Both the position numbers and the translations under genes were made by a program. Source: an uncultured Caldilineaceae bacterium (lineage in GTDB: Bacteria; Chloroflexota; Anaerolineae; Caldilineales; Caldilineaceae). From it: DNA of 64,000 nucleotides. The notes below the pieces were generated by a model that saw only the letters and a list, made by a program, of their open reading frames with translations, did not search any database and was not told the DNA's origin. Every line of letters begins with the position of its first letter. The stretch's first letter is position 1. The stretch covers positions 62,001 through 126,000 of the forward strand of contig OY282381.1 in the NCBI GenBank assembly GCA_958295915.1, in the 5' to 3' direction. Positions 26,986 through 35,208 of the stretch are shown in pieces.

Positions 26986-27900
26986 ATGGAACTCCCGCAA
27001 CACATCTTCTCCTACCTAAAGGATTGGACGACCGACGTAACCGTGGCTTTTGCCCTGCTGGGTAGCTACGCCAGAGGAGATGCCGGACCGTTCAGTGATG
27101 TGGACGTGGTCCGTTTTGTGCAGAATGACGACCACGATACCGACGACCACAGTTTCCTGCTTGACGACATCGATAGGGACTGCAATGGCCAATCGCAATG
27201 CCCTACAGTGACGCCGCACTGGCGTTCAGGGTCCTCCAACAGACGCGCCGGCAGTGACTTCCGCACACTGGTCGTACTCAGTACGGCCACGCCCAGTCAG
27301 GTGGAGAGCTGGTTCACGGAGCCAAGCCAGGTGGTCAATGTCATCGCCGGGCTACGAGACGGACGCGCTCTTTGGGATCCAGATGGCGTCTTTGCTGGAA
27401 TTCAACAGCGCGCGCGCCAGTTTCAATGGACCCAAGAGCATCAGGAGAAAGCGAATCACCTGGCGGGAAAGGAGTTGATCGGCTGGATCGAAGAGGTTCA
27501 CAAAGGGTTGGAGGGCCTTCGTCGCAACGACACCGGCCGGCTGCTCAACGCCCGCTTTGGGCTGTCGTGGGGATTGGCGCGGGTGATGCGCGTGCAGCGA
27601 GGCGTGCTGTCGAACAGCGACAACGCCTCTTTCGAAGATCTGATCTGTGCGGTCGGCCCAGAAAGCGCATGCTCCCAGCTTTTGCGTTGTGTATTTGGCC
27701 TAACGGGAGATGGTCAAAGTGTCCGATTATCACTACGCGAAGAAGTCCAGGCCGGCTTATTGCTCTACTGTGAAACCTTTGCCTTGCTGGATGAGGCAAT
27801 TCCTCAGGAAGCACGCCCGCTCATCGCGGCAACGGTCCGGGGCATCCGCGCAGAATTAAAAGAGTATCAGGATTCGAGCAGCCATATTCAGTACGGATGA
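26986..27900 (+). CDS. Nucleotidyltransferase-domain protein
   Basis: This 304-residue protein has an N-terminal pol-beta-like nucleotidyltransferase motif, GSYARGDAGPFSDVDVV, at residues 26-42, with the paired Asp residues needed for metal binding. An all-helical C-terminal part follows (GWIEEVHKGLEGLRRNDTGRLLNARFGLSWGL near residue 165). This architecture resembles aminoglycoside-type or MNT-like transferases, but no antibiotic substrate can be inferred. Residues about 62-92 (DCNGQSQCPTV and following) are polar and low in hydrophobics, unlike the rest, and may reflect a compensated frameshift. It follows the sulfatase by 35 bases. Confidence 0.75.
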   Translation: MELPQHIFSYLKDWTTDVTVAFALLGSYARGDAGPFSDVDVVRFVQNDDHDTDDHSFLLDDIDRDCNGQSQCPTVTPHWRSGSSNRRAGSDFRTLVVLSTATPSQVESWFTEPSQVVNVIAGLRDGRALWDPDGVFAGIQQRARQFQWTQEHQEKANHLAGKELIGWIEEVHKGLEGLRRNDTGRLLNARFGLSWGLARVMRVQRGVLSNSDNASFEDLICAVGPESACSQLLRCVFGLTGDGQSVRLSLREEVQAGLLLYCETFALLDEAIPQEARPLIAATVRGIRAELKEYQDSSSHIQYG

Positions 27901-27985
27901 TCGTGCCTGCCATGATCCCTGTGCCTGCAGTTGCGCCAACCTCCCTTGTTTCGGTACACTATGGGAAGAGAGAAAAAATCAGGCT

Positions 27986-28014
27986 GGCGGGCAGGCGCAC
28001 AAGGCCCGCCCTAC
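27986..28014. repeat. Interspersed inverted repeat, GGCGGGC...GCCCGCC
   Basis: GGCGGGCAGGCGCACAAGG and GCCCGCCCTAC form inverted arms. The element belongs to the loose GTAGGGGC/GGGCAGGC group with 54203, 56246 and 63545 and lies 40 bases before the next gene. Confidence 0.5.
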
Positions 28015-28053
28015 TGACCACCGCAGTTATACTCACCCACAGGAGATGACCCA

Positions 28054-28842
28054 ATGCTCACGCAGCAACAGATCAACTTCTATCACGAACACGGCTACCT
28101 GCGCATTCCTCAACTGTTCACACCTGAGGAGACCCAGGAACTCTCAGACGAGATGGACCGGCTTGTGGAGGATTGGGCCTTCACAAGCCCTGGCTGGAGC
28201 GGCCCTTGGCGTCAGGCCTACATGGATCCGAAGACCGAAAAGAAATCCAAGCTGACGGCAATGCACGACCTGCACCTTTACTCCGTCGCCTGGATGCGGG
28301 CCGCCACCAATGCCAGACTCGCCGAAGCTCTCAGCGATCTGCTGGGAAAGAATGTGGAGTTGCACCACACGACGATGCACATCAAGCCGCCCCAGACCGG
28401 GCACCCGTTCCCTATGCACCAGGACAACCCGTTTTACGGCCATCAGGACGGACGTTTCATCGACGTATTGGTCCACCTGGACGATACCTGCCACGAAAAC
28501 GGTGAAATCCGCTTCCTCGATGGCTCGCACAAAAACGGCCACCTGGAACACATCACCCAGACCGAAGACGGCCCTTGCACTCCCCATCTGCCCACAGATC
28601 AGTACCACCTGGAAGATACAGTGCCAGTTCCCGCCACAGCCGGCGATGTCGTGCTCTTCTGCATCGACACCGTCCACGGTTCCTACATCAACCAGACAAA
28701 GAAACCCCGCCGTCTGGTGCGCATGGGCTACCGAGACCCGCAAAACCGCCAAGAGTACGGCCAGAGCCTGGGACGTCCGGGGCTGATGATCAGCGGCTAC
28801 CGCGAGCGCAAAGAAGGCGACGAGTTGCTACCCAATAGGTGA
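28054..28842 (+). CDS. Phytanoyl-CoA dioxygenase (PhyH) family protein 3
   Basis: This 262-residue Fe(II)/2-oxoglutarate oxygenase carries the HxD pair in PMHQDNPFYG near residue 122 and a distal His in CIDTVHGSYIN near 207, followed by the Arg-containing RRLVRMGY that should hold 2-oxoglutarate. EIRFLDGSHKNGH is the family core strand. CACAGGAGA lies before the ATG. It lies just upstream of a GMC flavin oxidoreductase and a 2-hydroxyacid dehydrogenase, a set able to hydroxylate and then oxidise a substrate stepwise (inference). Confidence 0.88.
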   Translation: MLTQQQINFYHEHGYLRIPQLFTPEETQELSDEMDRLVEDWAFTSPGWSGPWRQAYMDPKTEKKSKLTAMHDLHLYSVAWMRAATNARLAEALSDLLGKNVELHHTTMHIKPPQTGHPFPMHQDNPFYGHQDGRFIDVLVHLDDTCHENGEIRFLDGSHKNGHLEHITQTEDGPCTPHLPTDQYHLEDTVPVPATAGDVVLFCIDTVHGSYINQTKKPRRLVRMGYRDPQNRQEYGQSLGRPGLMISGYRERKEGDELLPNR

Positions 28843-28924
28843 GAAAAGAGTGGAGAGATGTGAGAAAGGGGGAGGGGATCTCCTCACACCTACTCTCTCA
28901 CTCCTCGCAGATGAGGCATGCAAC

Positions 28925-30439
28925 ATGATCTACAACACTCTTATCGTGGGCGCGGGCTCAGCGGGGAATATCCTCGCCGCCCGCCTGACGGAAGATCCAA
29001 ACCGTCAGCTACTGCTCCTCGAAGCAGGCCCGGACTATCCAACTTCAGACAGCCTGCCCGCAGACATCAGACTGGGCTACGGGACCTCCTCCGGTATCTA
29101 TTCTATAACCCACGACTGGGGCTACACAGGCCATGCGACCGCGCAGGTGACGGCTATGCCGGTCCCCCGCGGTAAGCTGGTGGGCGGATCCAGCGCGGTC
29201 AACGCACAGGTGTTTCTGCGCGGGGCGCCGGAGGATTTCGCCGCCTGGGCCGCGTTGGGCAATGATCAGTGGAGCTTCGAGCAGGCGCTGCCCTACTACT
29301 GCAAACTGGAAAACGACCGGGATTTCGGCGCAGCGGACTATCACGGCGCTGACGGCCCCATCGGTGTGCGTCGCTATCCAGAGAAAGAATGGGGTCCGGA
29401 TCAGCAGGCCTGGTTTGACGCCTGCCGTCAGGCCGGTCATCCCCACTGCCCGGACGCCAACAAACCGCACTCCACCGGCGCGGGGCCGTTCCCTCTGAAC
29501 AATATCGATGGTATACGCCAAAGCACCGCTGTGACATACCTGGCCCAGGCCAGAGGCCGCCCCAATTTGCGCATCCTGGCCGACTGCACGACCCGCCGCG
29601 TGCTCCTGGAAGGCAAGCGGGCCATTGGCGTGGAAATCGAGCGCCACGGTCAGCAGGAGCGACACTACGCCGACGAAGTCATCCTCTGCGCCGGCGCGGT
29701 GGGCACACCGCAGATCCTGATGCTTTCCGGTATCGGGCCAGCCACGCAATTACGGGAAATCGACGTGGATGTACGCCATCACCTCCCTGGTGTCGGGCAG
29801 AACATGCGCGATCATCCGACGACGAACCTACAATGGCTGTTGCAACCGCAGTTTACGCCTACCGACCATCATCACTGGCTCCAGGCCTGCTTGCGTTACA
29901 CCGCCGATGGTTCGGATCTAGACAACGATATGATTGTCTACACGATTGCTTCATCTATAGATGAACTCTTTTGGGTGCGACCGACGCTTAATCTTGCCCT
30001 GGGACGGGGCGAACTATGCCTGCGCTCCGCGAACATCCACGACAAGCCAATACTCAGCTACCACTACTTCGAAGAGCCATTCGACCGGCAACGCCAGCGG
30101 GAAGGGATCCGTCTTTGCGCAGAAATGGTCGAGGAACACCCAGCCTTTCGACAGCTAGTCGGCCCACTGAAAAGCGGACCCGGCAACGCCCTGCACGACG
30201 ATGCAGCCCTGGATCGCTGGATATTCGCCAACGCCGACACCAGCCATCACACCTCCAGCACCTGCAAAATGGGACCAACCACCGACTCGCTCGCTGTCAC
30301 CGACCAAACAGGACGCGTGCACGGCATCGACAGCCTGCGTATCGTCGATGCCTCGCTGATGCCGGACAGTGTGCGGGCGAACATCAACGCCACAGTCATG
30401 ATGATGGCGGAAAAGATCGCCGATAACTACAGTTTTTAG
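28925..30439 (+). CDS. GMC family FAD-dependent oxidoreductase
   Basis: This 504-residue glucose-methanol-choline oxidoreductase oxidises an alcohol with FAD. The N-terminal dinucleotide fold is VGAGSAGNILAARL at residues 7-20, the GMC signature region is GKLVGGSSAVNAQVFLRG near 83, and the C-terminal active site includes HHTSSTCKMGP near 440 (first His) and DASLMPDSVRANINATVMMMAEK near 475, where Asn replaces the second active-site His in part of the family. No twin-arginine or secretory signal is visible. ATG 28925 starts at the flavin fold; the upstream open stretch is repeat-like. The stop TAG lies in an AGTTTTTAGTTGTCAG repeat unit. Confidence 0.92.
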   Translation: MIYNTLIVGAGSAGNILAARLTEDPNRQLLLLEAGPDYPTSDSLPADIRLGYGTSSGIYSITHDWGYTGHATAQVTAMPVPRGKLVGGSSAVNAQVFLRGAPEDFAAWAALGNDQWSFEQALPYYCKLENDRDFGAADYHGADGPIGVRRYPEKEWGPDQQAWFDACRQAGHPHCPDANKPHSTGAGPFPLNNIDGIRQSTAVTYLAQARGRPNLRILADCTTRRVLLEGKRAIGVEIERHGQQERHYADEVILCAGAVGTPQILMLSGIGPATQLREIDVDVRHHLPGVGQNMRDHPTTNLQWLLQPQFTPTDHHHWLQACLRYTADGSDLDNDMIVYTIASSIDELFWVRPTLNLALGRGELCLRSANIHDKPILSYHYFEEPFDRQRQREGIRLCAEMVEEHPAFRQLVGPLKSGPGNALHDDAALDRWIFANADTSHHTSSTCKMGPTTDSLAVTDQTGRVHGIDSLRIVDASLMPDSVRANINATVMMMAEKIADNYSF

Positions 30440-30513
30440 TTGTCAGTTTCTAGTAGTCAGTGAACGGCAGTTGCTAGAAACTAAAAACTTTGCACCGACC
30501 ACCGAGGTTTCAA
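30430..30513. repeat. AGTTGTCAGTTTCTAG composite repeat
   Basis: TAGTTGTCAGTTTCTAGTAG, GTCAGTGAACGGCAG, TTGCTAGAAACTAAAAAC and GACCACCGAGG units, similar to the blocks at 9073, 9936 and 14655. It supplies the stop codon of the upstream gene. Confidence 0.55.
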
Positions 30514-31509
30514 ATGACCTACCGTATCCTGATTACCGACTACGCATGGCCGAATCTCGACATCGAAAAGGAAGTGCTGGCCGCAGTCAATGCGGAGCTG
30601 CTGGTGGCAGAAAGCGGCTCCGCTGAAGAAATTATCGCGCTGGCCCCCCCAGCTGATGGGATCCTCACCTGCTGGAAGGATGTGCCAGCGCAAGCCCTGG
30701 ACGTCGCGCCCAACTGCCGGATCGTCAGCCGCTATGGCATTGGGCTGGACAACATTCCCGTCAGCCGGGCAACGGAACTGGGAATGCTTGTCACAAACGT
30801 GCCCGACTTCTGCCTGGAGGAAGTGTCGGATCACGTGATGGCCCTGCTGTTGGCGTCGGCGCGCCAACTGTTCCCACTGGCGCGCACGCCCCAACGCAGT
30901 GGTTGGACGCGGGAGACGCCCCAGCCGATTCCCCGAGTGCGAGGGCAGACCCTGGGGCTGATCGGCTTCGGCAATATCGCCAGGGCGCTCGTGCCCAAGG
31001 CTCTGGGGTTCGGGCTGCGGATCATCGCCTATACGCCGCGGCTGCGCGCGGAAGACGCCCCGCACGGCGTTGAAGTGACAAATGACCTGTCAGCCCTGCT
31101 GGCCGCGTCCGATTATCTGTCGATCCACTGTCCACTCACCGACGAGACCGACCATCTCATCGACGACTCGGCTCTGGCGCAACTCAAGCCATCCGCGGTG
31201 CTGATCAACACCAGCCGGGGTGGTATCATCGACGAAAACGCGCTCATCCAGGCGCTGAAGGCCGGACGCCTCGCCGGGGCCGCACTCGACGTGACCGATC
31301 CAGAACCGCCGGCAGCGGACAATCCTCTGTTGGCGCTGGACAATGTGATCGTCACCCCCCACGCGGCTTTCTACTCAGTGGCCGCCACAGCAGAGCTGGC
31401 TCGCAAAGCCGCCGAAAACGTGGTGACAGTCCTGCGGGGTGAAACGCCCAAAACACTCGTGAACGCAGACGTGCTGGAGCGGGAAAACTGTCGATTGACA
31501 AAAACGTAG
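30514..31509 (+). CDS. D-isomer 2-hydroxyacid dehydrogenase (PHGDH-like)
   Basis: This 331-residue NAD-dependent dehydrogenase shows the SerA-type core: SRYGIGLDNIPV near residue 73, the NAD fold LGLIGFGNIARALVPKALGFG near 150, INTSRGGIIDENAL near 233 with the catalytic Arg, DVTDPEPP near 260 and VTPHAAFYSVAA near 283 with the catalytic His. There is no C-terminal ACT or ASB domain, so it need not be serine-biosynthetic. After PhyH and GMC genes it could handle a hydroxyacid product. There is no clear ribosome binding site. Its TAG stop is one arm of a palindrome shared with the convergent gene. Confidence 0.9.
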   Translation: MTYRILITDYAWPNLDIEKEVLAAVNAELLVAESGSAEEIIALAPPADGILTCWKDVPAQALDVAPNCRIVSRYGIGLDNIPVSRATELGMLVTNVPDFCLEEVSDHVMALLLASARQLFPLARTPQRSGWTRETPQPIPRVRGQTLGLIGFGNIARALVPKALGFGLRIIAYTPRLRAEDAPHGVEVTNDLSALLAASDYLSIHCPLTDETDHLIDDSALAQLKPSAVLINTSRGGIIDENALIQALKAGRLAGAALDVTDPEPPAADNPLLALDNVIVTPHAAFYSVAATAELARKAAENVVTVLRGETPKTLVNADVLERENCRLTKT

Positions 31510-31534
31510 GAGCGACCCTGGCGCGCGCCCCTAC
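31506..31534. repeat. Palindrome supplying both stop codons of a convergent gene pair
   Basis: The left arm GTAGGAGCG contains the TAG stop (31507-31509) of the plus-strand dehydrogenase. The right arm CGCCCCTAC contains, on the minus strand, the TAG stop (31533-31531) of the corrinoid activator gene. It belongs to the GTAGGGGC family. Confidence 0.7.
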
Positions 31535-33432
31535 CCCAACGTCTCCAACTCTGGGAATTGCAGCACAGACAAAAACGAATCGTTGAAATCCCCCCGCCCC
31601 GACAGCTCATGGTATTCCACAATCTCGGGCAGTGAGCGGGCTACTTCCCGTTCGCGAAAAGAGAGCAAGGCTATTTTGGCGCCTTCACCGGCGGCATTGC
31701 CCACCGCCTTGATCCGTTCAACCGGCACGGGTGGCACCAGCCCGATGATGCGCGCGCTTTGGGGGTTGATATAGCTGCCAAAAGAGCCGGCCAAATAGAC
31801 TTCGACCAGATCGTCCGCCTCGACGCCCAGCTCCTGCATGACCACATCGATGCCGCCGGCGATGGAACCTTTGGCAAACTGAAGTTCGCGCACATCGCGC
31901 TGGGTCAGCACAATGGACTTCCCGCCGCCGGACTCCTCAGCCCACGCCAGGACAAACGCCCTCCGGCCCTCATCGTCGGTAATGATGCGTCGCGCCAGCT
32001 CGGGAGCAACGAACTGGCCCGCCTCCTCTGCCTGGACAAAACGCCCCGACGGCAGCATCAACCCGCTCAACCGCAGTTGCGCCACCGCGTCCAGCAGACC
32101 AGAGCCACAGAGGCCAATCGGTGATCCGCCGCCGATCACCTGTAGCTCAATCGCGTCGTGTGTAATGATCACAGCCTCGATGGCCCCGTCACTGGCGCGC
32201 ATGCCATCCTGGATCTGCGCGCCCTCAAAGGCCGGACCCGCTGGCGCGGCAGTGGCCACTGTGCGCGCCGCCGACCCCAGAATGATTTCGCCATTGGTTC
32301 CTACATCCACCAGCAGACGAACACCTTCATTTTGGGCCAAACCCGTGGCCAGAAGCCCGGCTACCAGATCGGCCCCTACATATGCGCCCAAATAGGGCAG
32401 AAGATGCACCTGGGCCTGCGGCAAGATGGCCAAGCCCACCTCGCGCGCGCGAACCTGCACCATATCTTCGACCACAGGAATGAAGGGCTCGAGACCAATC
32501 GCCTCAGGATCAGCGCCCAAAAACAGATGCTGCATGGTTGCATTGCCAGCAGTGACAACCTCATACACCTCGTGCGCCGCCACTTGCCCTTCATGCAAAA
32601 GGTCCGCGATGAGGCGATTCAGCGTCTGAACGATGACCCCGTTCAATCGAGACAGACCATCTTCGTTGAGCATCGTATAGCTGATGCGGGAGATCACGTC
32701 GGCCCCATATATCGCCTGCCCATTGAGAGTCGAACGGACCGCAACCGACGCGCCGCTGTTGAGATCCAGCAACATACCCACAACTGTGGTCGTGCCAATA
32801 TCGAAGGCCAGACCATAGGCGCGTCCCGTCGTATCCCCCGCCTCAACACCGACCAACTCCTGGCCAACCACCACTGCCGTAATCTGCCACCGACTCTTGC
32901 GTAAGATACCCGGCAACTGGCGCAAAAGTGTCAGCGATGCCTCTGCCTCATACCCCTCCTGCGAGAGGGCGTCACGGATGCGGCTGTAGTCGCTACGCTG
33001 ATCTTCCAGAGTTGGCGGCGTCAGCGTCAGAAGGATTTTGTGGACATTGGCATTCAGAATAACGTGGCGATCGAAGCCCATCAGCGCAGCCTTAGGGTTC
33101 CCCATCAAGCGCGGCACTTCGCAGACTACATCCGAGTGGGCTTCGCTCCGACAGGAGAGCCGCCAGCCGTCGGCCAGCTCCGCCTCTGTAAAGACTTTGC
33201 GATCGGCCGGCGTGGCCCCGTTGTGACCTCGGAGGATGCGTACCTTACACTTGCCACACGTGCCCTTGGCCCCACACGTGCTGTCGATGGGCAAGCCAAT
33301 CCAGTTGGCGGCGTTGAAGAGCGTCATGCCGGGCGGCACGCGGGTCATCTTAGGGGTCGCAGGCGTCTCGTCTGCAAAGTCGTGACGAAATTCGATGGAA
33401 ACTTTAGTCGTACCCGATACAGTCGTAGTCAT
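31531..33432 (-). CDS. Corrinoid-activation ferredoxin-ASKHA protein (RACo-like)
   Basis: This 633-residue protein should reductively reactivate the Co(II) state of a corrinoid protein with ATP. An N-terminal plant-type [2Fe-2S] domain has STCGAKGTCGKCKV near residues 50-64, with a fourth Cys further on (LSCRSEAHSDVVC). A middle linker follows, then a C-terminal ASKHA ATPase domain (GLAFDIGTTTVVGMLLDL near residue 206, VDVGTNGEIILGS near 373, GLCGSGLLDAVAQL near 436, FGSYINPQSARIIGL near 570). The layout matches acetogen and methanogen activators with a 2Fe-2S head. A GCAGGCG-family repeat is inserted in frame after residue 18 (encoding ADETPATP), in the first beta-hairpin; a start at Met29 (33348) would avoid it but lose the first strand. 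Confidence 0.9.
   Translation of the reverse strand: MTTTVSGTTKVSIEFRHDFADETPATPKMTRVPPGMTLFNAANWIGLPIDSTCGAKGTCGKCKVRILRGHNGATPADRKVFTEAELADGWRLSCRSEAHSDVVCEVPRLMGNPKAALMGFDRHVILNANVHKILLTLTPPTLEDQRSDYSRIRDALSQEGYEAEASLTLLRQLPGILRKSRWQITAVVVGQELVGVEAGDTTGRAYGLAFDIGTTTVVGMLLDLNSGASVAVRSTLNGQAIYGADVISRISYTMLNEDGLSRLNGVIVQTLNRLIADLLHEGQVAAHEVYEVVTAGNATMQHLFLGADPEAIGLEPFIPVVEDMVQVRAREVGLAILPQAQVHLLPYLGAYVGADLVAGLLATGLAQNEGVRLLVDVGTNGEIILGSAARTVATAAPAGPAFEGAQIQDGMRASDGAIEAVIITHDAIELQVIGGGSPIGLCGSGLLDAVAQLRLSGLMLPSGRFVQAEEAGQFVAPELARRIITDDEGRRAFVLAWAEESGGGKSIVLTQRDVRELQFAKGSIAGGIDVVMQELGVEADDLVEVYLAGSFGSYINPQSARIIGLVPPVPVERIKAVGNAAGEGAKIALLSFREREVARSLPEIVEYHELSGRGDFNDSFLSVLQFPELETLG
33354..33376 (-). 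repeat. 5'-end palindrome, GCAGGCG family (copy 4, inside a gene)
   Basis: On the minus strand it reads GCAGACGAGACGCCTGC followed by GACCCC, differing by one stem base from the consensus. It lies 56 bases inside the activator reading frame and encodes ADETPATP. Confidence 0.75.
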
Positions 33433-33436
33433 TTGG

Positions 33437-34303
33437 CTAGTGGCTAGTAGCAGTTCTCCGTCCTGACCGAAATGCTTGAATCAGATTGCCGGCGTAGGCA
33501 TCGCGCCCCATCAGCAGGTCGGCGGCATAGATCGTGCGTCGAATCTCGATTTCAAGTGGATTGGTGATAGCCGAAGTCAACCCAGCGGCGATTGCCATGG
33601 ACAAAAACGCAGCATTGACGGTCGGGCGCCAAGGCAGACCAAAAGAGATATTGCTGGCCCCACAGGTCATGTTGACGCCCAGATTCTCGCGGATCAGGCG
33701 CATCGTCTCCAGGGTGATCAGGGCGGCATTATCATCCGCGCTCACAGTCAGGGCCAACGGGTCGATCACCACATCTTGCGCCGGGATGCCGTGGTCGGCC
33801 GCGCGCTCGACGATCAGCTTGGCAATGCGCAGACGCTCCTGCGGTTCGTTGGAGATACCGCTATCATCGTTGGCGACACCGACGACCGCCGCGCCATATT
33901 TCCTGACCAACGGCAAAACCTTTTCCAGCCGCTCCTCCTCATAGGTGACCGAGTTGACCAGCGCCTTCCCCTCATACACCGCGAGGCCCGCCTCCAGCGC
34001 TTCGACCACAGACGAGTCGATAGAGATAGGCGCATCTACGGTCTGTTGCACCGCTTCGATAGCGAGTCGCAGGATCTCCGGCTCCACCCCATCGACAGGA
34101 ACGCCAGCGTTGACATCCAGCACATGGGCCTGGGCCTCGACCTGCCGACGGGCATCGCGGCAGACCATGCTCATGTTGCGGTCGATCATCTGGGCTGTCA
34201 GGACTTTGCGCCCGGTCGGGTTGATGCGCTCACCAATGATCACAAAGGGATGATCCGGGCCGATGACCACAGTCTGCCTGGCCGATGAAATCACAGTGTC
34301 CAT
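33437..34303 (-). CDS. Methyltetrahydrofolate:corrinoid methyltransferase-like (pterin-binding) protein
   Basis: This 288-residue barrel belongs to the dihydropteroate synthase-like pterin-binding family with AcsE, MtrH and the methionine-synthase folate domain. Visible motifs: VIIGERINPTGRK near residue 22, DVNAGVPVDG near 63, SIDSSVVEALEAG near 95, VIDPLALTVSADD near 180 and CGASNISFGLP near 214. It should move a methyl group between the corrinoid protein and tetrahydrofolate. It ends 4 bases before the activator start, which implies one operon. ATG 34303 has a weak ribosome binding site, and a palindrome copy sits 20 bases upstream. Confidence 0.9.
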   Translation of the reverse strand: MDTVISSARQTVVIGPDHPFVIIGERINPTGRKVLTAQMIDRNMSMVCRDARRQVEAQAHVLDVNAGVPVDGVEPEILRLAIEAVQQTVDAPISIDSSVVEALEAGLAVYEGKALVNSVTYEEERLEKVLPLVRKYGAAVVGVANDDSGISNEPQERLRIAKLIVERAADHGIPAQDVVIDPLALTVSADDNAALITLETMRLIRENLGVNMTCGASNISFGLPWRPTVNAAFLSMAIAAGLTSAITNPLEIEIRRTIYAADLLMGRDAYAGNLIQAFRSGRRTATSH

Positions 34304-34322
34304 ATAAAGCTACCCACCTTCT

Positions 34323-34345
34323 GGAATCGCAGGCGTCTCGCCTGC
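34323..34345 (-). repeat. 5'-end palindrome, GCAGGCG-AGA-CGCCTGC family (copy 5)
   Basis: A perfect stem followed by GATTCC, 19 bases before the start of the pterin-binding protein gene and oriented toward it. Confidence 0.75.
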
Positions 34346-34378
34346 ATCATCCCGCATCTTCCTATCATTAGAATATAC

Positions 34379-35140
34379 TCATCCTTCTCCGTGTTCAGCC
34401 TTCACCATCAGCTCCTCCACAGCCTGGACCGCGCTAGCCAGGGCCGAAGCGCCCTCGCTAGCATCGCCGCCCCCCATACTGACATCATACCCCATGTCGA
34501 TCATCAGCTGTTTGGCCAGGCGCACCGCGGCGCTGGCATCGGGCGCGAACCCATCCGCGCCGACGCTATCGGCATACTCCTGCGTCACCGGCGCGCCGCC
34601 CACCATCACCTTCACCGTATCACGCAGGTCAGCTTCCGCCAACGCCGCCAGATTCGACTTGAAAAAGGGCATCGTTGTGGTCAGGAACGCCGAAAAGCCC
34701 AGAAGTTGAGGTCGATGTTCCTGAACCGCCTCGACCACCTCCTCAGGCTTGACATTGACACCCAGATCGACGATCTCAAACCCTTCGCCTTCCAGCATGA
34801 TATTGCACAGGTTCTTGCCAATATCATGGACATCTCCCTTCACCGTCAACATCACCACCCTGCCGATGGGTTCCGCGCCCTTATCGACCAGCAAAGGACG
34901 CAGCAGCGCCATCGCCCCTTGCATAGCCCGCGCGGCAACCAACATCTCAGGCACAAAATACTCACCGATCTCAAACAGACGGCCAACCTCCTGTAGAGAT
35001 GGAATCAGCGCGCCGAAAAGAATATCCAGCGGGTCCATCCCCCGGTCGATGCCCTCCTGAGTGAGGGCTACCACCTCCGACGCCTCCCCCACCAACGTAT
35101 GCTCGTACAACCCTTGCTTGATCTCTTCTTCACGGCTCAT
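34379..35140 (-). CDS. Corrinoid (B12-binding) protein of a methyltransferase system
   Basis: This 253-residue cobamide carrier has a helical N-terminal cap (LYEHTLVGEASEVVALTQEGIDRGMDPLDI at residues 12-41) and a Rossmann-like B12 domain with the His ligand in GDVHDIGKN near residue 105. The SxL...GG elements LGFSAFLTTTM and MVGGAPVTQEY lie at about 148 and 180. This is the MtbC/MtmC/MetH type. It should shuttle the methyl group between the UroD-like methyltransferase and the pterin-binding enzyme. GGTAGGAGGTAGAGGG precedes ATG 35140. A slightly acidic tail (GGGDASEGASALAS) extends the C-terminus. Confidence 0.92.
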   Translation of the reverse strand: MSREEEIKQGLYEHTLVGEASEVVALTQEGIDRGMDPLDILFGALIPSLQEVGRLFEIGEYFVPEMLVAARAMQGAMALLRPLLVDKGAEPIGRVVMLTVKGDVHDIGKNLCNIMLEGEGFEIVDLGVNVKPEEVVEAVQEHRPQLLGFSAFLTTTMPFFKSNLAALAEADLRDTVKVMVGGAPVTQEYADSVGADGFAPDASAAVRLAKQLMIDMGYDVSMGGGDASEGASALASAVQAVEELMVKAEHGEG

Positions 35141-35159
35141 AACCCTCTACCTCCTACCT

Positions 35160-35182
35160 GGGATCGCAGACGTCACGCCTGC
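35160..35182 (-). repeat. 5'-end palindrome, GCAGGCG family (copy 6)
   Basis: Read toward the corrinoid gene: GCAGGCGTGACGTCTGC followed by GATCCC, with changes in the loop and one stem base. It lies 19 bases before the start codon. Confidence 0.7.
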
Positions 35183-35208
35183 ATCGTTTTCAATCCTATC
35201 AACCACAA

